A stretch of DNA of 64,000 nucleotides from Marinobacter lipolyticus SM19 (GTDB taxonomy: Bacteria; Pseudomonadota; Gammaproteobacteria; Pseudomonadales; Oleiphilaceae), in the NCBI RefSeq assembly GCF_000397065.2, contig NZ_KE007325.1, positions 145,279 to 209,278 of the forward strand, read 5' to 3'. The translations under genes and the position numbers were made by a program. This document shows, one piece after another, positions 40,956-50,677 of the stretch (the first letter of the stretch is position 1; each line of letters opens with the position of its first letter). The notes below the pieces were generated by a model. It did not search any database. It had not been told where the DNA came from and saw only the letters and a list, made by a program, of their open reading frames with translations.

Positions 40956-43073
40956 ATGCAACGATGTCTTCTGCTACTCATATGCCTGATAGTTACCGCC
41001 TGCGGTGGGGGCTCGGGAAACAGCTCCGGCGGAGAGACCCTCGGTCTAGCCGAACGCCCCAGCAACACTGAATGCCTGGCCTTTGAGGGCTCAGGCGAGG
41101 TTCAACTGACTCCGATAGCAACGTCCTTCAGCTTCAATTCGCCGTTGCTGATGCTCCCCCATCCCAGCCAGAGCGGAATTTTCTACGTGGTTGAGCAGGG
41201 CGGAGTCATCTATCGCCTTGACCTGACCACCGACAACCGGACCCAGCTGGCAGACCTGTCCGAAACCTACTCACTCAGCACCTGCGGCGAGTGTGGGCTG
41301 CTGGGCATGGCGTTTGATCCGGCCTTTTCCACCAACGGTTTTCTGTATCTGTCATTCACTGAAGACACCAATACCGGCATGACCTCATTCGTCGCCCGCT
41401 TCGAGTCCGCCGACAATGGCCAGAGCCTGCGCCAGGATACCAACGGTGCCCTGCTTCGCAACAATCTGCTGGAGCAGCCACAGCCCTTCAGTAACCACAA
41501 TGGCGGCCATATCACCTTCGGCCCTGACGGCCTGCTGTATGTTGGGCTCGGCGACGGTGGCAGCGCCAACGACCCCGGCAACCGGGCCCAGAACCTGTCC
41601 ACCCGGCTGGGCAAGATCCTCAGGCTCAACCCCGATGGCAGTCCAGCCAGCAACGGTATTTCAGGCGCGCTACCGGAGATCTATGCCTACGGTCTGCGCA
41701 ACCCCTGGCGATACAGCTTCGATCGCTTAACGGGGGATCTGTGGGCCGGCGATGTCGGCCAGAACCGGTTCGAAGAAATCAGCCGGATCACCCTCGGCGG
41801 CAACTATGGCTGGCGCTGCTACGAAGGCTTTGAACGCACCAGCAACAGCTGCGGGGACTCCCCCTCTGGCCCGTTCATCGATCCGATAGCGGCCTATGGC
41901 CATAATGAAGGCGTTTCCGTCACCGGTGGCTATGTCTACCGCGGCAACAACATGCCTGCCATGCAGGGTGACTACCTGTTCTCCGATTTCGGATCAGGCA
42001 CCCTCTGGGCACTGACCGAACAGCCAGACGGCAGCTTCAAGCGTCGCACCCTGCTGGAGACCGGTCGCAACGTCGCTTCCTTCGCGGAGGATACCGCCGG
42101 CGAACTGTACCTGGTGACTTTCTCCGGCCTGTTCCGCATTGATCCGGTGGCTGTCGAGACCGAACTGCCACAGCAGTTGTCCGACACCGGCTGCGTCCAG
42201 GCCAACGCGCCCTGGCAGCCGGCAGACGGGCTGATTCCCTACACCGTTATTGAGCCGTTCTGGTCCGACGGTGCCGATAAAACCCGCTACCTGGCACTGC
42301 CGAACGGCACGAATATTACGGTCGATGACAGTGGGGATCTCAACCTGCCCAGGGGCTCCGTACTGGTGAAAAACTTCCTGCTGGGCCAGAACCTGATTGA
42401 AACCCGGTTGTTCCTGCATAACGCCGATGGCAGCTGGTCCGGGTACAGCTACCAATGGGACGACGCCGGGTCCGACGCCGAGCTGGTCGACGGCAGTCAG
42501 GAGGTGGATGTCGGTGGCCAGACCTGGCACTACCCTTCGGCCGGCGAATGCAGTCTTTGCCACACCGCCGCTGCGGGCTTCAGTCTCGGCCTGGAAACTT
42601 CGCAACTGAACAGGGACTTCACCTACCCGCAAACCGGCATCACCGCCAATCAGCTGGCAACCCTGGCCGGCATCGGGGTATTGAGTGAACCACCAACACC
42701 AGCCCAAAGGGATCAGCGCCTGAGCCGGAGCACCGACGACAGCGAATCCATCACCAGCCGCGCGCGCAGCTACCTGCACAGTAACTGCAGCCATTGCCAC
42801 CGTCCGGGCGGCACCACCCAGAGCTCCATGGATCTCAGGTTCACAACAGCTCTGGCAGACACCGGCACTTGCGGAACGCCCCCAGCTAACACCGATTTGG
42901 GAAGGCCGGGCGCACAATTGCTGACACCCGGGGATGCAGACAACTCACTGCTGTACCTGAGAATGACCGCAGAGCAAGAATTCCGCATGCCACCGATCAG
43001 CATCCTTCAGCCGGACACCGAAGGTGCCCAGCTGATCGCTGACTGGATCAATGAGCTGGCCAGCTGCAATTGA
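40956..43073 (+). CDS. PQQ-type sugar/aldose dehydrogenase fused to di-heme cytochrome, lipoprotein
   Basis: 705 residues. A lipobox (VTAC, Cys16) predicts anchoring to a membrane. Residues about 50-400 form a six-bladed propeller of the glucose/sorbosone dehydrogenase (soluble GDH) family: GLLGMAFDPAF, HNGGHITFGPDGLLYVGLGDGGSANDPGNRAQ, YGLRNPWRYSFD and GDVGQNRFEEIS. The C-terminal part holds two c-type heme motifs, CSLCH (532-536) and CSHCH (611-615), with a possible distal Met near EFRMPPIS. Electrons from the PQQ domain may pass directly to the hemes. PQQ and calcium binding are known for the family. The substrate is unknown. GGAGG precedes the ATG. Confidence 0.88.
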   Translation: MQRCLLLLICLIVTACGGGSGNSSGGETLGLAERPSNTECLAFEGSGEVQLTPIATSFSFNSPLLMLPHPSQSGIFYVVEQGGVIYRLDLTTDNRTQLADLSETYSLSTCGECGLLGMAFDPAFSTNGFLYLSFTEDTNTGMTSFVARFESADNGQSLRQDTNGALLRNNLLEQPQPFSNHNGGHITFGPDGLLYVGLGDGGSANDPGNRAQNLSTRLGKILRLNPDGSPASNGISGALPEIYAYGLRNPWRYSFDRLTGDLWAGDVGQNRFEEISRITLGGNYGWRCYEGFERTSNSCGDSPSGPFIDPIAAYGHNEGVSVTGGYVYRGNNMPAMQGDYLFSDFGSGTLWALTEQPDGSFKRRTLLETGRNVASFAEDTAGELYLVTFSGLFRIDPVAVETELPQQLSDTGCVQANAPWQPADGLIPYTVIEPFWSDGADKTRYLALPNGTNITVDDSGDLNLPRGSVLVKNFLLGQNLIETRLFLHNADGSWSGYSYQWDDAGSDAELVDGSQEVDVGGQTWHYPSAGECSLCHTAAAGFSLGLETSQLNRDFTYPQTGITANQLATLAGIGVLSEPPTPAQRDQRLSRSTDDSESITSRARSYLHSNCSHCHRPGGTTQSSMDLRFTTALADTGTCGTPPANTDLGRPGAQLLTPGDADNSLLYLRMTAEQEFRMPPISILQPDTEGAQLIADWINELASCN

Positions 43074-43097
43074 TCCACACCCGCCCCGCAGACCGGG

Positions 43098-44315
43098 TTA
43101 ACTGGCTAGTTCAATCTTGCGGAAGTCGAGAATGTTCTCTTTCGGTGATGCTTCAATCGCCATTACATCCGCCCGCTTCTTCGCCAGGATGTAGGCAAAG
43201 CAGGCGAAATACAGCGCAATGACCAGAGCTCCCACCCACTGAATCCTCAGGAAATCCAGCTGGAACAACATGGTCAGGCCCACCATCGCCAGGAAGTTGA
43301 ACACCACATAGTTCGCCCTGCCGAGGCGCCGGGCGGTCATGTTCAGGTTATCGGTGTAGAGTCGGATCAACGAATCCAGCGAGTTCACCACCATCAGCAC
43401 ACCCACGGTAATCATCGCCAGGTTGGTGAACGCCGCAATCTGCAGGCCCTCGGCGTGATAATGGTAAAGAACCGAGAACCACACACCGATGGCGATGGAC
43501 GGCACCACCAGCATGGCAATCAACAGCTGCCAGGTACGAATTCCGCTGACGAAACGGGCGGTGAACTGGCCGATCATGATGCTCCAGGCGAACCACCAGA
43601 ACAGGTAAAACTCGTGGTAGTCATTGATCGGCAAGACAAACTGGTGGATGTTGGCGAAGTACTCACCCAGCATCCCGGCTGTGCCGAGGAAATCCGCAGG
43701 GGAGCCCGCACCCAGCACAAACGCCCGGAACCACATACCGCAAATCAGGGCAATGAATAAAAGACTGGAGCCCAGGCTGAGAATACGCACGTACTTGATC
43801 TTCGAGCTGGAATAGACCGCCAGGCCGATCGCGGCAAACACAATAAAGTAGAACGCCGGCACCACGGACTCACCGTCCCCGAGCTGGGGCAGGTACCACG
43901 GCAGGTTTACCAGCAGCAGGTAGGCGGTGAAGGCACAGGTGCCAATGATCACCACGTTGTTGACGACCTTGACCAGCGGGATCTCGAAAAACTGCACCCG
44001 CGGTTCAATGATCGCGAAATAGAAGCAGGTCAGGAAATAGAAGCCCCAGATCAGGAAGGCCCAGAAGCCAAATTCAATCGCCAGCGGATTGGCGAAGCCG
44101 TACTCCGGACTCGCCGAGAGATCGCCATAGCCGCCGAATTCGGTCAGCGGGAACATGATCAGCCCCACATCCAGCCCGGAGGTAAACAGGATGGCGATAA
44201 AGGTGAACGTGCGAACCGGCGTGACGCCGATGCACTTGATATCCCACCACTTGTACAGAATCAGGGCTATGGCGGCGAAAGTGAAAAGCAGCCCCGCAGA
44301 TAACCAGAGTGTCAT
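43098..44315 (-). CDS. BCCT-like transporter, last gene of the bet operon, short form
   Basis: 405 residues with about ten membrane helices. The stretch EFYLFWWFAWSIMIGQFTARFVSGIRTW matches the conserved core helix of betaine/choline/carnitine transporters, and FTSGLDVGLIMFPLTEF matches their substrate-site helix. It is at least 100 residues shorter than usual BCCT proteins. It has its own GGAGG ribosome site and lies 105 bp behind betA, so choline or betaine uptake is the natural role. No N-terminal remainder is visible upstream, so the short form may be native. Confidence 0.78.
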   Translation of the reverse strand: MTLWLSAGLLFTFAAIALILYKWWDIKCIGVTPVRTFTFIAILFTSGLDVGLIMFPLTEFGGYGDLSASPEYGFANPLAIEFGFWAFLIWGFYFLTCFYFAIIEPRVQFFEIPLVKVVNNVVIIGTCAFTAYLLLVNLPWYLPQLGDGESVVPAFYFIVFAAIGLAVYSSSKIKYVRILSLGSSLLFIALICGMWFRAFVLGAGSPADFLGTAGMLGEYFANIHQFVLPINDYHEFYLFWWFAWSIMIGQFTARFVSGIRTWQLLIAMLVVPSIAIGVWFSVLYHYHAEGLQIAAFTNLAMITVGVLMVVNSLDSLIRLYTDNLNMTARRLGRANYVVFNFLAMVGLTMLFQLDFLRIQWVGALVIALYFACFAYILAKKRADVMAIEASPKENILDFRKIELAS

Positions 44316-44350
44316 GCGTTACACCTCCGGTTGTTATTCAATTTTTTAGT

Positions 44351-44367
44351 GAACAGCATGAATGTTC
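44351..44367. promoter_or_regulatory. Inverted repeat before the BCCT-like gene
   Basis: GAACA-N7-TGTTC is a perfect 5-bp inverted repeat 36 bases upstream of the transporter start, in the only sizeable gap of the bet operon. It could be a secondary operator. The GAACA half resembles the centre of the betI operator. Weak evidence. Confidence 0.25.
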
Positions 44368-44420
44368 CTCCTCTACTTTGAAGCTGTTGCTCGTTCGAAT
44401 CGGATACAGAAAAGGTGGGG

Positions 44421-46106
44421 TCAGATCAGCGCCCGCTTAGCCTCTCCCGGTCGCTGCCGCCCCTGCCACTGGTCATCCATCACCACAGGCGCGTCAGAAG
44501 GTTGCAGGGGCTCCTTGCCCCGGATCAGATCGGCTGCCCGCTCGGCCACCATGATGGTGGGCGCGTTCAGATTGCCGTTGGGTATGGTCGGGAAGATGGA
44601 AGAATCCACCACCCGCAGGTTGTTTATGCCGCGAACCCGGGTGTGCGGGTCCACCACCGCCAGTTCGTCGGTGCCCATCTTGCAGGAGCATGACGGGTGA
44701 TAGGCGCTTTCCACGGCCTGACGGACAAAGGCGTCGATCTGCTCATCGCTCTGCACATCGATTCCGGGTTGGATCTCGGCGCCGCGGTATTCGTCCATCG
44801 CCGGCTGGCTAATGATTTCCCGGGTCAGGCGCACGCAGTCACGGAAGCCTTCACGGTCAGCTTCATGTTCCAGATAATTAAAGCGAATGGTCGGTGCCTG
44901 CTTTGGATCCGCCGACTGCACACGCACATAGCCACGACTTTTCGGTTTGTTGTGGCCGATATGGAGCTGAAAGCCGTCACCATCAAACGCTTCTTTACCG
45001 TCGTAGCGCATGGCCGCCGGCAGGAAATGGTATTGCAGGTCCGGCCACTCGACCCCCGCCTTGGAACGGATAAAGCCGCAGGATTCAAAGTGATTGGTAG
45101 CGCCCAGACCGTCCTTGCGCAGAATCCAGCGCACACCGATCTTCAGCTTGTTCCACCAGTCCAGTTTGCCGTTGAGGGAGACCGGCTTTTTGCAGCGGAA
45201 CTGAAAATAAAATTCCAGATGATCCTGAAGATTCTCGCCCACGCCCGGCAGTTCGTGCTGCACCTCGATGCCTGCGCTTTCCAGCACTTCGCGCTTGCCG
45301 ATACCAGAGAGCTGCAGCAAATGGGGCGAGCCGATGGAGCCGGCGGACAGAATCACTTCCTCGGCGGCTTTCGCTTCATGGATCTTGCCGCCCTGCTCAT
45401 AACGCACGCCGGTAGCGGTTTTGCCCTCCAGCAATACCTTGTGCACCAGCGCATGGGTCACCACCGTCAGGTTCGGGCGCTCCATGGCCGGACGCAGATA
45501 AGCATTGGCGGTGGACCAGCGACGGCCGTTCTTCACGGTCATGTGCATGGCGCCGAACCCTTCCTGCTGGGCGCCGTTGTAATCCCCGGTCTCGAAATAG
45601 CCGGCATCCGAGCCTGCCTTGATGAAAGCCTCATAGAGCGGGTTCTGCATGTTGTTGCCGTTATTCACGCCCAGCGGGCCCTTGTCGCCCCGGTAGTCAT
45701 TACTACCGAACGCCCAGGTTTCCGCTTTCTTGAAGTAAGGCAGTACCTGCCGGTAATTCCAGCCTTCCGCGCCCTCGGATTCCCACTCATCGAAATCCCG
45801 CGCGTGGCCACGGACATAAACCATGCCGTTGATGGAAGACGAACCGCCCAGCACCTTACCCCGCGGGCAGTGCATGCGGCGATTATCCAGGAACGACTCC
45901 GGCTCGGACTCAAACTGCCAGGCGTACTTTTTGGTGTTCATGGGAATGGACAGGGCCGTGGGCATCTGGATAAAGATGCTCTTGTCGCTGCCGCCGGTTT
46001 CCAGCAGCAGCACCCTGTGGCGCGCGTCCTCGGTAAGCCGGTTGGCCAGTACGCAACCGGCGGAACCCGCGCCCACAATGATGCAGTCGTATCGGTTTTC
46101 TGTCAT
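44421..46106 (-). CDS. betA: Choline dehydrogenase
   Basis: 561-residue GMC oxidoreductase that oxidises choline to betaine aldehyde. FAD motif [21 protein letters not shown] at the N-terminus, GMC signature 1 region with [18 protein letters not shown] and signature 2 [15 protein letters not shown] are present. The catalytic His is in [10 protein letters not shown], and the C-terminal [19 protein letters not shown] is typical. AGAGGAG lies before the ATG. It follows betB by 27 bp. Length matches E. coli BetA. Confidence 0.97.
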   Translation of the reverse strand: MTENRYDCIIVGAGSAGCVLANRLTEDARHRVLLLETGGSDKSIFIQMPTALSIPMNTKKYAWQFESEPESFLDNRRMHCPRGKVLGGSSSINGMVYVRGHARDFDEWESEGAEGWNYRQVLPYFKKAETWAFGSNDYRGDKGPLGVNNGNNMQNPLYEAFIKAGSDAGYFETGDYNGAQQEGFGAMHMTVKNGRRWSTANAYLRPAMERPNLTVVTHALVHKVLLEGKTATGVRYEQGGKIHEAKAAEEVILSAGSIGSPHLLQLSGIGKREVLESAGIEVQHELPGVGENLQDHLEFYFQFRCKKPVSLNGKLDWWNKLKIGVRWILRKDGLGATNHFESCGFIRSKAGVEWPDLQYHFLPAAMRYDGKEAFDGDGFQLHIGHNKPKSRGYVRVQSADPKQAPTIRFNYLEHEADREGFRDCVRLTREIISQPAMDEYRGAEIQPGIDVQSDEQIDAFVRQAVESAYHPSCSCKMGTDELAVVDPHTRVRGINNLRVVDSSIFPTIPNGNLNAPTIMVAERAADLIRGKEPLQPSDAPVVMDDQWQGRQRPGEAKRALI

Positions 46107-46133
46107 ATGCGTTCTCCTCTGTGGCCTGCGGGC

Positions 46134-47609
46134 TTAAAACGGCGCGTCGATGTCTTCCATCCCCACATACACCGACTTGATCTGGGTGTAGTGAGAAATG
46201 GTCTCGCGCCCATTTTCGCGGCCGATGCCGGAGAGTTTGTAGCCACCGACCGGCATTTCCGCCGGGGAAGCTCCGTAGCTGTTGATCCAGCAGATACCGG
46301 CCTGGATCTGGTGAATCACCCGGTGAGCGCGGCGGATGTCGTTGGTGAACACGCCAGCGGCCAGACCGGTATCGGTGTTGTTGGCCCGGGCAATCACTTC
46401 GTCTTCCGCAGAGAAAGTGAGTACTGACATCACCGGCCCGAAGATCTCTTCTTTCACAATAGTCATGTCATCGGTGCATTCGGTGAAGATGGTCGGCTCC
46501 ACGAAATAGCCGCCTTTGGAATCCTCTGGATCAAACGCGCGGCCGCCGTGGCTCAGGGTGGCGCCTTCGGCAAGCCCTGTGGCGATGTAACCCAGTACCA
46601 GATCCCGGTGTTTGGCGGAGATCAGGGCACCGAAGTTGGTGTCGGGGTTCATTGGATCACCGGCTTTGATGTTCTTGCGGGTGCGTTCCAGCAGTCGCTC
46701 CATAAAGCGTGGGTAGATATCTTCATGGACAAATACCCGGGTACCGTTGGTGCAAATCTCGCCCTGGGTGTAGAAGTTACCCACCATCGCGGCCGAGACG
46801 GCGTTCTCCAGATCCGCGTCGTCAAAGATGATCAACGGGGACTTTCCGCCCAGTTCCATGGTCACGTCCTTGAGGGACGATGCCGCAGCCGCCATCACCT
46901 TCTTGCCGGTCCCCACTTCGCCCGTGAACGACACCTTGGCGATCTCGGGATGATGGGTCAGCCACTGGCCGACGTCCGCCGCACCCTGTACGACATTGAA
47001 CACGCCGGCCGGCACACCCGCTTCGATAAAGATTTCCGCCAGCTTGACCGCGCCCATCGGAGTTTCCTCCGACGGTTTGAAGATCATCGCGTTACCGCAA
47101 GCCAGCGCGGGTGCGGATTTCCAGCAGGCAATCTGGATTGGGTAGTTCCAGGCACCGATACCGGCACAGATACCCAACGGCTCGCGGCGGGTGTAATAGA
47201 AGTCACCGCCCAGATCCTGCTGGTTGCCCTCGATGGAGGGCGCCAGCCCGGCAAAGAATTCGATGGCGTCGGTGCCGGTGACCACATCCACTGCTTCTGC
47301 TTCCTGCCAGGGCTTGCCGGTGTCCTTCACTTCCACAGCCGCCAGCTCGTCGTTGCGCTCACGGAGCAGCGCCACGGCCTTCAGCAGAATCCGGCTGCGC
47401 TCAATGGCCGTCATCGCGGACCACTCGGAAAAACCCGCACGGGAACTTTCGATGGCAGCCTGCTGAACCGACTCATCGGCCACTTCCACCTCATAAATCA
47501 CCTGGCCGGAAGCCGGGTTCACGACTGGAAAGGTTTCTCCGGTGCTGTTGGCCAGGAAACGCCCATGCACGAAATTTTGGACAGCGGGAACAGATGCGGA
47601 TGCAGACAT
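46134..47609 (-). CDS. betB: Betaine aldehyde dehydrogenase
   Basis: 491 residues. NAD(P)-dependent aldehyde dehydrogenase that completes glycine betaine synthesis. Catalytic Glu is in [16 protein letters not shown] and catalytic Cys in [14 protein letters not shown], the BADH-specific form. [12 protein letters not shown] is the cofactor loop, and [13 protein letters not shown] and [12 protein letters not shown] are conserved. It is the second gene of the bet operon, 62 bp after betI. Confidence 0.97.
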   Translation of the reverse strand: MSASASVPAVQNFVHGRFLANSTGETFPVVNPASGQVIYEVEVADESVQQAAIESSRAGFSEWSAMTAIERSRILLKAVALLRERNDELAAVEVKDTGKPWQEAEAVDVVTGTDAIEFFAGLAPSIEGNQQDLGGDFYYTRREPLGICAGIGAWNYPIQIACWKSAPALACGNAMIFKPSEETPMGAVKLAEIFIEAGVPAGVFNVVQGAADVGQWLTHHPEIAKVSFTGEVGTGKKVMAAAASSLKDVTMELGGKSPLIIFDDADLENAVSAAMVGNFYTQGEICTNGTRVFVHEDIYPRFMERLLERTRKNIKAGDPMNPDTNFGALISAKHRDLVLGYIATGLAEGATLSHGGRAFDPEDSKGGYFVEPTIFTECTDDMTIVKEEIFGPVMSVLTFSAEDEVIARANNTDTGLAAGVFTNDIRRAHRVIHQIQAGICWINSYGASPAEMPVGGYKLSGIGRENGRETISHYTQIKSVYVGMEDIDAPF

Positions 47610-47671
47610 ATCAGTGGGTAACCTCAGTTCAGTGTCTTCAGGCCTTGTGGGCCGTTGGAATAAAGTGACGC

Positions 47672-48265
47672 TCAGGTCTGTGCCTGAGCCAATGTCTCGT
47701 GGACAAATTTTTTACAGAGCCTCTCGCCGGCTTCAAAGCTCTCGATCGGGTCCAGACTCAGGGCGCTGCGCAGCCAGAAGCCGTCGATCAGCGCCGCCGT
47801 TTGCCGCGCGGCTTCTGTCGCCGCTTCGGGCGTAAGCACCTGCGCAAAGGTATGGCGCAGGTTGCTGTACAGCCGCGCGTTGTTGATCTGCTGCAAGCGC
47901 TGCAGGCCGGGCTCATGCATCGAGCGCGCCCAGAAGCTGAGCCAGGTTTTGGCCGCCAGCGCCGAGCGCTGGAACTCGGAAAAATTCGATTCGATGATGC
48001 AGTTCAGCCGCTGCTCTGGAGAGCCATCGGTCTTTGCCATGCGCTCCCGCAATTCCTTACCCAGCTGATCCAGCAGATACCGCAGGGCGGCTTCGATCAA
48101 ACCCTGCTTGCCACCGAAATAATGGCTGATGATGCCCGAGGACATCCCCGCCCGTTTGCTGATACTCACAATGGTGGTGTTCTGCATCCCCAGCTCGGCG
48201 ATGGACTCCATGGTGGCGTCGATCAACTGCTGCTTTCGTGTGTCTTTAACTCCAACAATCGGCAT
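47672..48265 (-). CDS. betI: Choline-responsive TetR-family repressor BetI
   Basis: 197 residues. It begins [27 protein letters not shown] like other BetI proteins, with the helix-turn-helix [29 protein letters not shown]. BetI represses the bet operon and is released by choline. The start at 48265 gives the standard BetI length; a longer in-frame extension is unlikely. A strong palindrome 33 bases upstream fits its operator. It is the first gene of betI-betB-betA-transporter. Confidence 0.95.
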   Translation of the reverse strand: MPIVGVKDTRKQQLIDATMESIAELGMQNTTIVSISKRAGMSSGIISHYFGGKQGLIEAALRYLLDQLGKELRERMAKTDGSPEQRLNCIIESNFSEFQRSALAAKTWLSFWARSMHEPGLQRLQQINNARLYSNLRHTFAQVLTPEAATEAARQTAALIDGFWLRSALSLDPIESFEAGERLCKKFVHETLAQAQT

Positions 48266-48297
48266 GGCGACTTCGCTGTTTTCCGGTCCAAGTTTTA

Positions 48298-48317
48298 TTA
48301 ATTGAACATTCAATTAA
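48298..48317. promoter_or_regulatory. BetI operator candidate
   Basis: TTAATTGAA-CA-TTCAATTAA, a perfect 9-bp inverted repeat with a 2-bp centre, AT-rich and upstream of betI. ATTGAAC/GTTCAAT-type palindromes are typical of BetI-controlled promoters. Confidence 0.7.
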
Positions 48318-48377
48318 AATAAAGGCTACAGAAAAGATGAGGGGGTTTCAACTTCTGTTGGTTGGAAATTGAACAGG

Positions 48378-48498
48378 CGGTGTCGGATTACGGCTTCGCC
48401 TAATCCGACCTACGGGGGTATAAAATTATCTGGGAGGGGACCTTCCACGCGCTGACATGAACGTAGGTCGGATTAGCAAAGCGTAATCCGACACACCG
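48378..48498. repeat. Paired REP-like palindromes in inverted orientation
   Basis: Two 37-bp copies, 48378-48414 and 48462-48498, are inverted relative to each other with few differences. Each is itself a hairpin of GTCGGATTA/TAATCCGAC around a short centre and carries a CCTACG tail. Related GTCGGATTACGC...TAATCCGACCTACG elements are widespread in gammaproteobacteria. The pair forms a BIME/REPIN-like unit between the bet operon promoter and the small gene at 48501. Confidence 0.8.
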
Positions 48499-48500
48499 TC

Positions 48501-48713
48501 TCACTTCTTCAATCGATAATTCGGATCCGTCCAGCACTTGGGCAAGCCTTCACCGGAAGGAAACCCCAGTTCCGACTTTTCATAGAACTCCGGATCCTGG
48601 GCTTCCTCGCCGTATTGCATACTGCCCTTGATGCGGGTTTTATGGGGGTCGAACAGGGCCTGGGTATCCAGCACTTCGATTAAATGGCCGGTGTATTTTT
48701 CTGCCACAAACAT
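48501..48713 (-). CDS. Small conserved hypothetical protein
   Basis: 70 residues. It contains HLIEVLDTQALFDPHKTRIKGSMQYGEEAQDPEFYEKSELGFPSGEGLPKCW, which I recognise as a small protein conserved in Pseudomonas-like bacteria, sometimes labelled acetyltransferase without support. It is acidic, with no signal peptide or membrane helix. AGGAGGG lies 5 bases before the ATG. Function unknown. It follows the EamA transporter gene by 56 bp on the same strand and may share its transcript. Confidence 0.78.
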   Translation of the reverse strand: MFVAEKYTGHLIEVLDTQALFDPHKTRIKGSMQYGEEAQDPEFYEKSELGFPSGEGLPKCWTDPNYRLKK

Positions 48714-48769
48714 AGCGCCCTCCTGTCTCTACCAAGAGCTTAGCCCCTAAACCGCAAATACGACAGTGA

Positions 48770-49651
48770 TTACGCCAGCCTCGCTGTTGCCCTGGGTTTT
48801 CGGAACAGCACGTAGTTTCCAAGGATCGCCAGGCAAGCCCCCGCAAGCGCGGTACCGCTCCAGACAAACCCTTCCAGCCAGGTCGACACACTCAATGCCA
48901 CGACCGGGAACAGGACGGTGGCGTAGCCCGCTTTGTCGGCTCCCAGCTCTCGGATCACCGTGATGTAGCTGAAAAACGCCACAATCGAGCCGGGAATAGC
49001 GAGGAACAGCGTTGCTCCCCAGAACGTTGCCCCCTGCGGTATCACCCATTCAACGCCATTCACCAGGCACCAGATACCCAGCGCAATAGCGCCGTAGAAC
49101 ATGGCCCAGGCATTGCCTGCAAGCAGGGGAATATTTTCCTCGCGGACCTTCAGGCTCAGCAGGTTGCCCAGGGAAAACCAGAAAGTGCCTGCGGCGGCAA
49201 ACATCAGCGCCGGAAGGGTGGCATTGCCAATCTGCAGATCGTGCCAGAACAGCAGGGCAACACCGGAGATGCCAAGTGTCACCGCTGGGTAGATCCGGGG
49301 ATTGGGACGAATACCCATGAACAGCCGACCATTGAAGGCGTTGAAAAGCGCTGCCAGGGAAAACACCACCGCCAGCAGGCCGCTGGTCATGTTTTCTGCC
49401 GCGCGATAGATCAGCAGGAAGTTGATGCTGTAGAGGGTTAGCCCCTGCAAAACCAGCCAACCATGCTGTCTGAGCGTAAATTTCGGCAACCGTCGCAGCA
49501 ACGCCAGCCCGCCGAGGGCCACCGTAGCGGCCAGGACAAAGCGGTAGAACACCGAATTATCCACAGCAGCGGATTCAACCTGCAGTCGAATGGCTGTCCA
49601 GGTGAGCCCCCAGATCAGAACAGTCAAGGCATAATGAGCACTGATGGGCAT
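48770..49651 (-). CDS. EamA/DMT-family permease
   Basis: 293 residues with ten predicted membrane helices in two EamA repeats: ALTVLIWGLTWTAIRLQ...LLIYRAAENMTSGLLAVVFSLAALFNA and the second from about 150. Members export amino acids, metabolites or drugs; the substrate is not predictable. GAGGAG lies about 9 bases before the ATG. It is divergent from an AraC-family regulator 141 bp away, which probably controls it. Confidence 0.9.
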   Translation of the reverse strand: MPISAHYALTVLIWGLTWTAIRLQVESAAVDNSVFYRFVLAATVALGGLALLRRLPKFTLRQHGWLVLQGLTLYSINFLLIYRAAENMTSGLLAVVFSLAALFNAFNGRLFMGIRPNPRIYPAVTLGISGVALLFWHDLQIGNATLPALMFAAAGTFWFSLGNLLSLKVREENIPLLAGNAWAMFYGAIALGIWCLVNGVEWVIPQGATFWGATLFLAIPGSIVAFFSYITVIRELGADKAGYATVLFPVVALSVSTWLEGFVWSGTALAGACLAILGNYVLFRKPRATARLA

Positions 49652-49792
49652 GGCGAGACTCTCCTCAATTCAGTCGGGACTCCGGAGAATAGCCCGGTCA
49701 GCAACCCGCTGACTTGTCAGATACGGGCAAAGGGTGGAAGATTCTTGCGGTAGTAAGGGATAAAGGTGAGTAAAAATCAGGAGCCGAACGGA

Positions 49793-50677
49793 ATGGCCAC
49801 AAGCCGAAACGAACCCAGAGACATAGTGCATGCGCTGACTGCTGCCGGCGCAGCGCCTCGCCGTGTGCTGGAACTGAACGACGGTCGCGCCCTGGCTCAC
49901 TGGCACAATCACCACGGGGAAGCCCGTTATGAGCGCCCCCGTCACCATGCCCTCAGCATCTACACCCGGGGCGGCGAACACACTACCCGGCAGGTGAACG
50001 GCCAGGCTGTCAGCCACGGCTTCCCGGGCGCGGTTTGTTTATTCCCTGCCGGCAGCCAGTCGCTCTGGCGCATCAACGGCCCGTTTGAATTCCTTCATTT
50101 TTACTTTACCGACCAGGACCTGCACCGCTGCGTCGAGAGTACCTGGGACCGGGAACCTGCGGCCCTGCAGCTTGGGGAGCGGTACCAGATCGAGGATGAC
50201 ATCATTGCCCAGACCGGGCGCCTGCTGGAGATGAGTGAATGGGAAGCCGCCAGCCAGTCGCTGGCCATGGATCACCTTGCTCACTGGCTGATTGTCCAGA
50301 TAGCCGGTCGTTATGGCGCCCGCGATATCCCGGAACCAGCGGTCAGCGGCCGGTTTTCCCAATTACAGCAGCGCCAACTTGCCAACCGGATTGACGAAGC
50401 CCTGGGCTATCCCCTGGACCTGGCAACCATGGCCGGATGGCTCAACCTCAGTCCCTACCATTTCGCCCGCCTGTTCCGCGCCAGCTTCGGGCTTGCGCCC
50501 TATCAGTACGTTCAGGAGCAGCGGTTGCTCCGGGCAAGACGATTGCTGCAACAGCCATCCGCGAAAGTGATTGCGGTCGCCCTTGAGTGCGGCTTCGGCG
50601 ATGCCAGCCAGTTCTCCCGGGCATTCCGGAGAAGGTTTGGCCAGTCGCCGTCGGAGTATCGGGGCGAGCAGACCTAA
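49793..50677 (+). CDS. AraC-family transcriptional regulator
   Basis: 294 residues. The N-terminal cupin-like sensor domain (about 30-170, with HHALSIYTRGGEH and AVCLFPAGSQSLW) is followed by two helix-turn-helix motifs: PLDLATMAGWLNLSPYHFARLFRASFGLAPYQYV and KVIAVALECGFGDASQFSRAFRRRFGQSPSEYR. A GTG at 49766 with AAGGG upstream would add nine residues; the ATG with AGGAG is chosen but both are possible. The divergent EamA permease is the likely target. It overlaps the convergent deacetylase gene by 4 bases. Confidence 0.9.
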   Translation: MATSRNEPRDIVHALTAAGAAPRRVLELNDGRALAHWHNHHGEARYERPRHHALSIYTRGGEHTTRQVNGQAVSHGFPGAVCLFPAGSQSLWRINGPFEFLHFYFTDQDLHRCVESTWDREPAALQLGERYQIEDDIIAQTGRLLEMSEWEAASQSLAMDHLAHWLIVQIAGRYGARDIPEPAVSGRFSQLQQRQLANRIDEALGYPLDLATMAGWLNLSPYHFARLFRASFGLAPYQYVQEQRLLRARRLLQQPSAKVIAVALECGFGDASQFSRAFRRRFGQSPSEYRGEQT

